Shown: positions 6,584 to 8,150 of the stretch, piece after piece
Numbering within the stretch: position 1 is the first letter of the stretch
Layout of the letters: the number at the start of each line of letters is the position of its first letter
Source of the DNA: Eubacteriales Family XIII. Incertae Sedis bacterium
GTDB lineage: Bacteria; Bacillota_A; Clostridia; Peptostreptococcales; Anaerovoracaceae
Assembly (NCBI GenBank): GCA_031278145.1
Contig: JAITLA010000256.1
Location: 1 to 8,150, forward strand
Direction: 5' to 3'
Length of the DNA: 8,150 nucleotides
Program-made: the position numbers and the translations under genes
The notes under the pieces: generated by a model
The model's database searches: none
What the model saw: only the letters and a program-made list of their open reading frames with translations
Told to the model about the DNA's origin: nothing

Positions 6584-7812
6584 AGGCGCATCGCGTCGCG
6601 CAGACTGTTTTTGCCATCCTGTTCTGCGCGACGATTGTCGCTTACGCGGCAGCCTGCCTGCGGACGCACGGGACCGCGATGTACGCGGCGCTGTCCGCAA
6701 TCAAGCGGCCCGCGACCTTGGAAGAGCTGCGCGCGGCCGTTTCGGCCCCGGAACGCATTCTGAACGAGAACCTGTACCGGCGGACGCTCCCGGCGGAGGT
6801 GTACGCGCGCATACAGCGCTTCATGGGGAAGCACGAAACGGAAGGCTTTGCGATACTGCGCGATAAGGACGGCTTCCTCGAATACGGCAGCCTTGCGCCT
6901 TATCCGCCCGAGGTCGCGCGCGCGCACGCGCAAAGGCTGTGGCGTCTGCAAGCCCGCGCGGCGAAAAGCGGCGGCAAGCTCTTGTTCATAAGCCCGCCCG
7001 CGCGCCATCGACGTTACGAGGCGGACGCCTACGTCGCCGATCTGCCCTATCCGGATCTGCACGCGCTCAGCGACGGCGTCTTCTTCCACCTGCGGCGTTA
7101 CGGCGTCGCGAGCCTGGATTTGCGCGAGGTCTTTGAGAAGGAGGGTCTGCCCTTCGAGGCATACGCGTTTCGCACGGACGACCGCTTGCCCGCCGAGGCG
7201 GCCTTCGCGGCCTTTCGCGCGGCGGTGGACGCGCTCAACCGAGATTTCAACGCGGCGCTCGACCCGAGCGGCTTCCACAGGGACATCCGCAACTACGAAA
7301 AGACGACCTACGCGCAGGCCTTCTTGGGCGTCTTGGGCAAGCGCGCGGGTATGGCCTTCGGCGGCTTGGACGATTTCACGGTGCTGTGGCCCGCCTTCCC
7401 CTCGCGCTACACGCTGACGATACAAGACGCGGACGGCACCGAGCGGACCCTGTTCGGCGCCGGCCATACGACGCTGCTGTGGCCCTCCGTGTTGGCGGAG
7501 GCGGCGAAAACGCGCGATCCCCATCGCACGGACCTCTACCGGGTCTATCTGGGCGGCGCGCATCCCTACGCCCGCATCCGCAACCTCGCGGCGCCCAAGG
7601 CGCCGCGGCTCCTGCTGGTCTGCGACGACACCGCTGCGCCCCTCGCCGTATTGATGGCGCCCCTGTTTCGCGAGATTCAGATCGTCAACCCCACCGCCGC
7701 GGGCCCCGATTTCGACGCGCAGGCCTTCCTGCGCGAGCGCCTGTACAAATCCCCGCCGGATTACGTCATCGTGGAGAGCCGCGCGGAGAATCTGGACCGC
7801 GTTTTGCCGTAG
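6574..7812 (+). CDS. DHHW/AlgJ-like membrane-anchored protein with degenerate catalytic motif
   Basis: A 412-residue protein with one N-terminal helix (about residues 10-29) after a short basic leader; the rest should be extracytoplasmic. DHHW-family proteins are SGNH-like enzymes or partners that work with MBOAT proteins in polysaccharide O-acetylation (AlgJ, AlgX, CcsI types). Family features seen: NENLYRR, then ILRDKDGFLEYGSL, KLLFISPPARH, LPYPDLHALSDGVF, a YGVASLDLRE strand, and YAFRTDDRLPAEAAFAAFRAA. The last aligns with the usual FFRTDHHWTTEAAF, so DHHWT reads DDRLP at residues 202-206: the catalytic His is absent. The nucleophile block, normally like LLVIKDSYAN, reads LLLVCDDTAA at about 346-355, so the expected Ser is Asp352. 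The gene overlaps the MBOAT stop by 10 bases, implying translational coupling. The surrounding framework is preserved and the frame is intact. This suggests a non-catalytic partner or polymer-binding protein rather than random decay (inference). Confidence 0.8.
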   Translation: MGMKAHRVAQTVFAILFCATIVAYAAACLRTHGTAMYAALSAIKRPATLEELRAAVSAPERILNENLYRRTLPAEVYARIQRFMGKHETEGFAILRDKDGFLEYGSLAPYPPEVARAHAQRLWRLQARAAKSGGKLLFISPPARHRRYEADAYVADLPYPDLHALSDGVFFHLRRYGVASLDLREVFEKEGLPFEAYAFRTDDRLPAEAAFAAFRAAVDALNRDFNAALDPSGFHRDIRNYEKTTYAQAFLGVLGKRAGMAFGGLDDFTVLWPAFPSRYTLTIQDADGTERTLFGAGHTTLLWPSVLAEAAKTRDPHRTDLYRVYLGGAHPYARIRNLAAPKAPRLLLVCDDTAAPLAVLMAPLFREIQIVNPTAAGPDFDAQAFLRERLYKSPPDYVIVESRAENLDRVLP

Positions 7813-7821
7813 GGGGGGTAA

Positions 7822-7834
7822 GCGATTTTATCGC
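7822..7834 (+). other. Small perfect hairpin downstream of the operon
   Basis: GCGAT, a TTT loop, then ATCGC form a 5-bp perfect stem 10 bases after the DHHW stop. A TTTT run occurs 7 bases past the stem (7842-7845) but is not directly adjacent. This could be a weak terminator or 3' stabiliser, but is too short to call firmly. Confidence 0.25.
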
Positions 7835-7847
7835 GGAGTGGTTTTCG

Positions 7848-7869
7848 CGGCCGAGAAGCGATTCTCCCG
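7848..7869. terminator. Possible shared terminator hairpin between convergent genes
   Basis: GAGAA and TTCTC enclose a GCGA tetraloop of the stable GNRA type (7853-7866). Flanking CGG (7848-7850) and CCG (7867-7869) can extend the stem past a two-base CC bulge. It ends 2 bases before the stop codon of the convergent LacI-family gene and lies about 35 bases after the plus-strand operon, so it could end transcription from both sides. No U-tract follows directly on either strand, so an intrinsic terminator is only a possibility. Confidence 0.3.
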
Positions 7870-7871
7870 TG

Positions 7872-8150
7872 TCAGCACGTCGTGATCGTGGCGACACTGT
7901 CGCGTTCGATGAACTTGTGTTTGACAAAAATGTGTTGCGGTTCGGGGGCGGCGTTGCGGTTGTTGATACGGTTCAGAAGGAGTTCCACAGACAACCGCGC
8001 CATGGTTTCAATTGGCTCGGCCACAGTCGTCAGTTGCGGGTACAGCAACTTACCGATGGATATGTTGTCGAAGCCGGTGATGGAAATGTCTTCTGGAATT
8101 CGCAGGCCATGCTTGCGAACTTCCTCGTAGGCGGCCTGTGCCATGAATTC
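7872..8150 (-). CDS. LacI/GalR-family transcriptional regulator, C-terminal part (5' end outside window)
   Basis: This is the last 92 codons of a minus-strand gene running off the right edge; TGA is read at 7874-7872. The visible part is the end of the periplasmic-binding-protein-like effector domain: RKHGLRIPEDISITGFDNI, then YPQLTTVAEPIETMARLSVELLLNRI, and the closing strand HIFVKHKFIERDSVA. The IPEDIS-GFD and LTTV-P-MA-LL patterns are diagnostic for LacI/GalR regulators, which usually bind a sugar and repress sugar-use genes. The DNA-binding domain is outside the window, so target and effector cannot be judged. The internal Met at 8144 is not the start because the reading frame continues to the edge with family-like sequence. 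It converges on the plus-strand cluster. Its codons are visibly less GC-rich than those of the two preceding genes, so it may belong to a different functional unit. Confidence 0.93.
   Translation of the reverse strand, partial: EFMAQAAYEEVRKHGLRIPEDISITGFDNISIGKLLYPQLTTVAEPIETMARLSVELLLNRINNRNAAPEPQHIFVKHKFIERDSVATITTC

Noticed and set aside
1148..6700. Several very long open frames on the minus strand (for example 2869-5778 and 4889-6700)
   Set aside because: They are mirror frames of GC-rich genes, encode Arg/Ala/Gly/Gln-rich sequence with no family motifs, overlap each other, and run opposite to genes with clear conserved motifs.
7812..7818. Run of seven G bases, a possible phase-variation tract
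   Set aside because: It begins with the last base of the DHHW-gene stop codon, so slippage would not change any reading frame.
7820..7863. Direct repeat AAGCGATT at 7820-7827 and 7856-7863
   Set aside because: Only 8 bases and two copies, both explained as parts of the two small hairpins; not evidence of an operator or attachment site.
8145..8150. GAATTC exactly at the window end, possibly a cloning junction
   Set aside because: The LacI-family reading frame continues through it with plausible sequence, another GAATTC lies nearby at about 8096, and the edge may simply be where the window was cut.
1..8150. Search for CRISPR repeats, tRNA genes, insertion-sequence ends and riboswitches
   Set aside because: No regularly spaced repeats, cloverleaf-like segments, transposase motifs or long structured leaders were seen; nearly all of the window is coding.

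Overview
The window is one tightly packed plus-strand gene cluster (positions 1 to 7812) followed by the 3' end of an unrelated-looking gene on the minus strand (7872 to 8150). The organism looks like a GC-rich Gram-positive bacterium, most likely a Bacillota/Clostridia member of gut or anaerobic type. That rests on the VTC / DUF4956 / CotH gene trio, the clostridial-style cellulose-synthase-like operon without outer-membrane parts, strong AAGGAGG-type ribosome binding sites, and GTG starts at two genes. The taxonomic call is inference; no rRNA or marker gene is present.

Layout. (1) 1-454: C-terminal part of a VTC-domain polyphosphate polymerase. (2) 475-1158: DUF4956 membrane protein. (3) 1142-2809: CotH-family kinase-like protein with a transmembrane helix at each end. 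(4) 2848-5115: processive family-2 glycosyltransferase of the bacterial cellulose synthase type, with all catalytic motifs, an FxVTxK gating loop and a complete c-di-GMP-binding PilZ domain. (5) 5165-6583: MBOAT O-acyltransferase of the AlgI type. (6) 6574-7812: DHHW/AlgJ-like membrane-anchored partner. (7) 7872-8150, minus strand: C-terminal part of a LacI/GalR-family regulator, convergent with the cluster. Successive plus-strand genes are separated by 20, -17, 38, 49 and -10 bases, so they probably form one operon whose promoter lies upstream of the window.

How the genes may work together. Genes 4 to 6 look like a c-di-GMP-controlled, synthase-dependent exopolysaccharide system with an O-acylation module, similar in plan to the clostridial ccs cellulose locus. 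Genes 1 to 3 form a module I know as recurrent in Gram-positive genomes (polyphosphate polymerase, DUF4956, CotH), here joined to the polysaccharide synthase. The kinase-like CotH domain is predicted to face outward, where ATP is scarce.

The two most notable points are: (a) the acylation module seems to have lost its catalytic residues (DHHW to DDRL and the nucleophile Ser to Asp in gene 6; WHG to WYG and an altered FDFSGYSD block in gene 5) although both reading frames are intact; (b) a polyphosphate / DUF4956 / outward-facing CotH module lies in the same likely operon as an exopolysaccharide synthase. Function, polymer identity and substrates are not proven by sequence alone.
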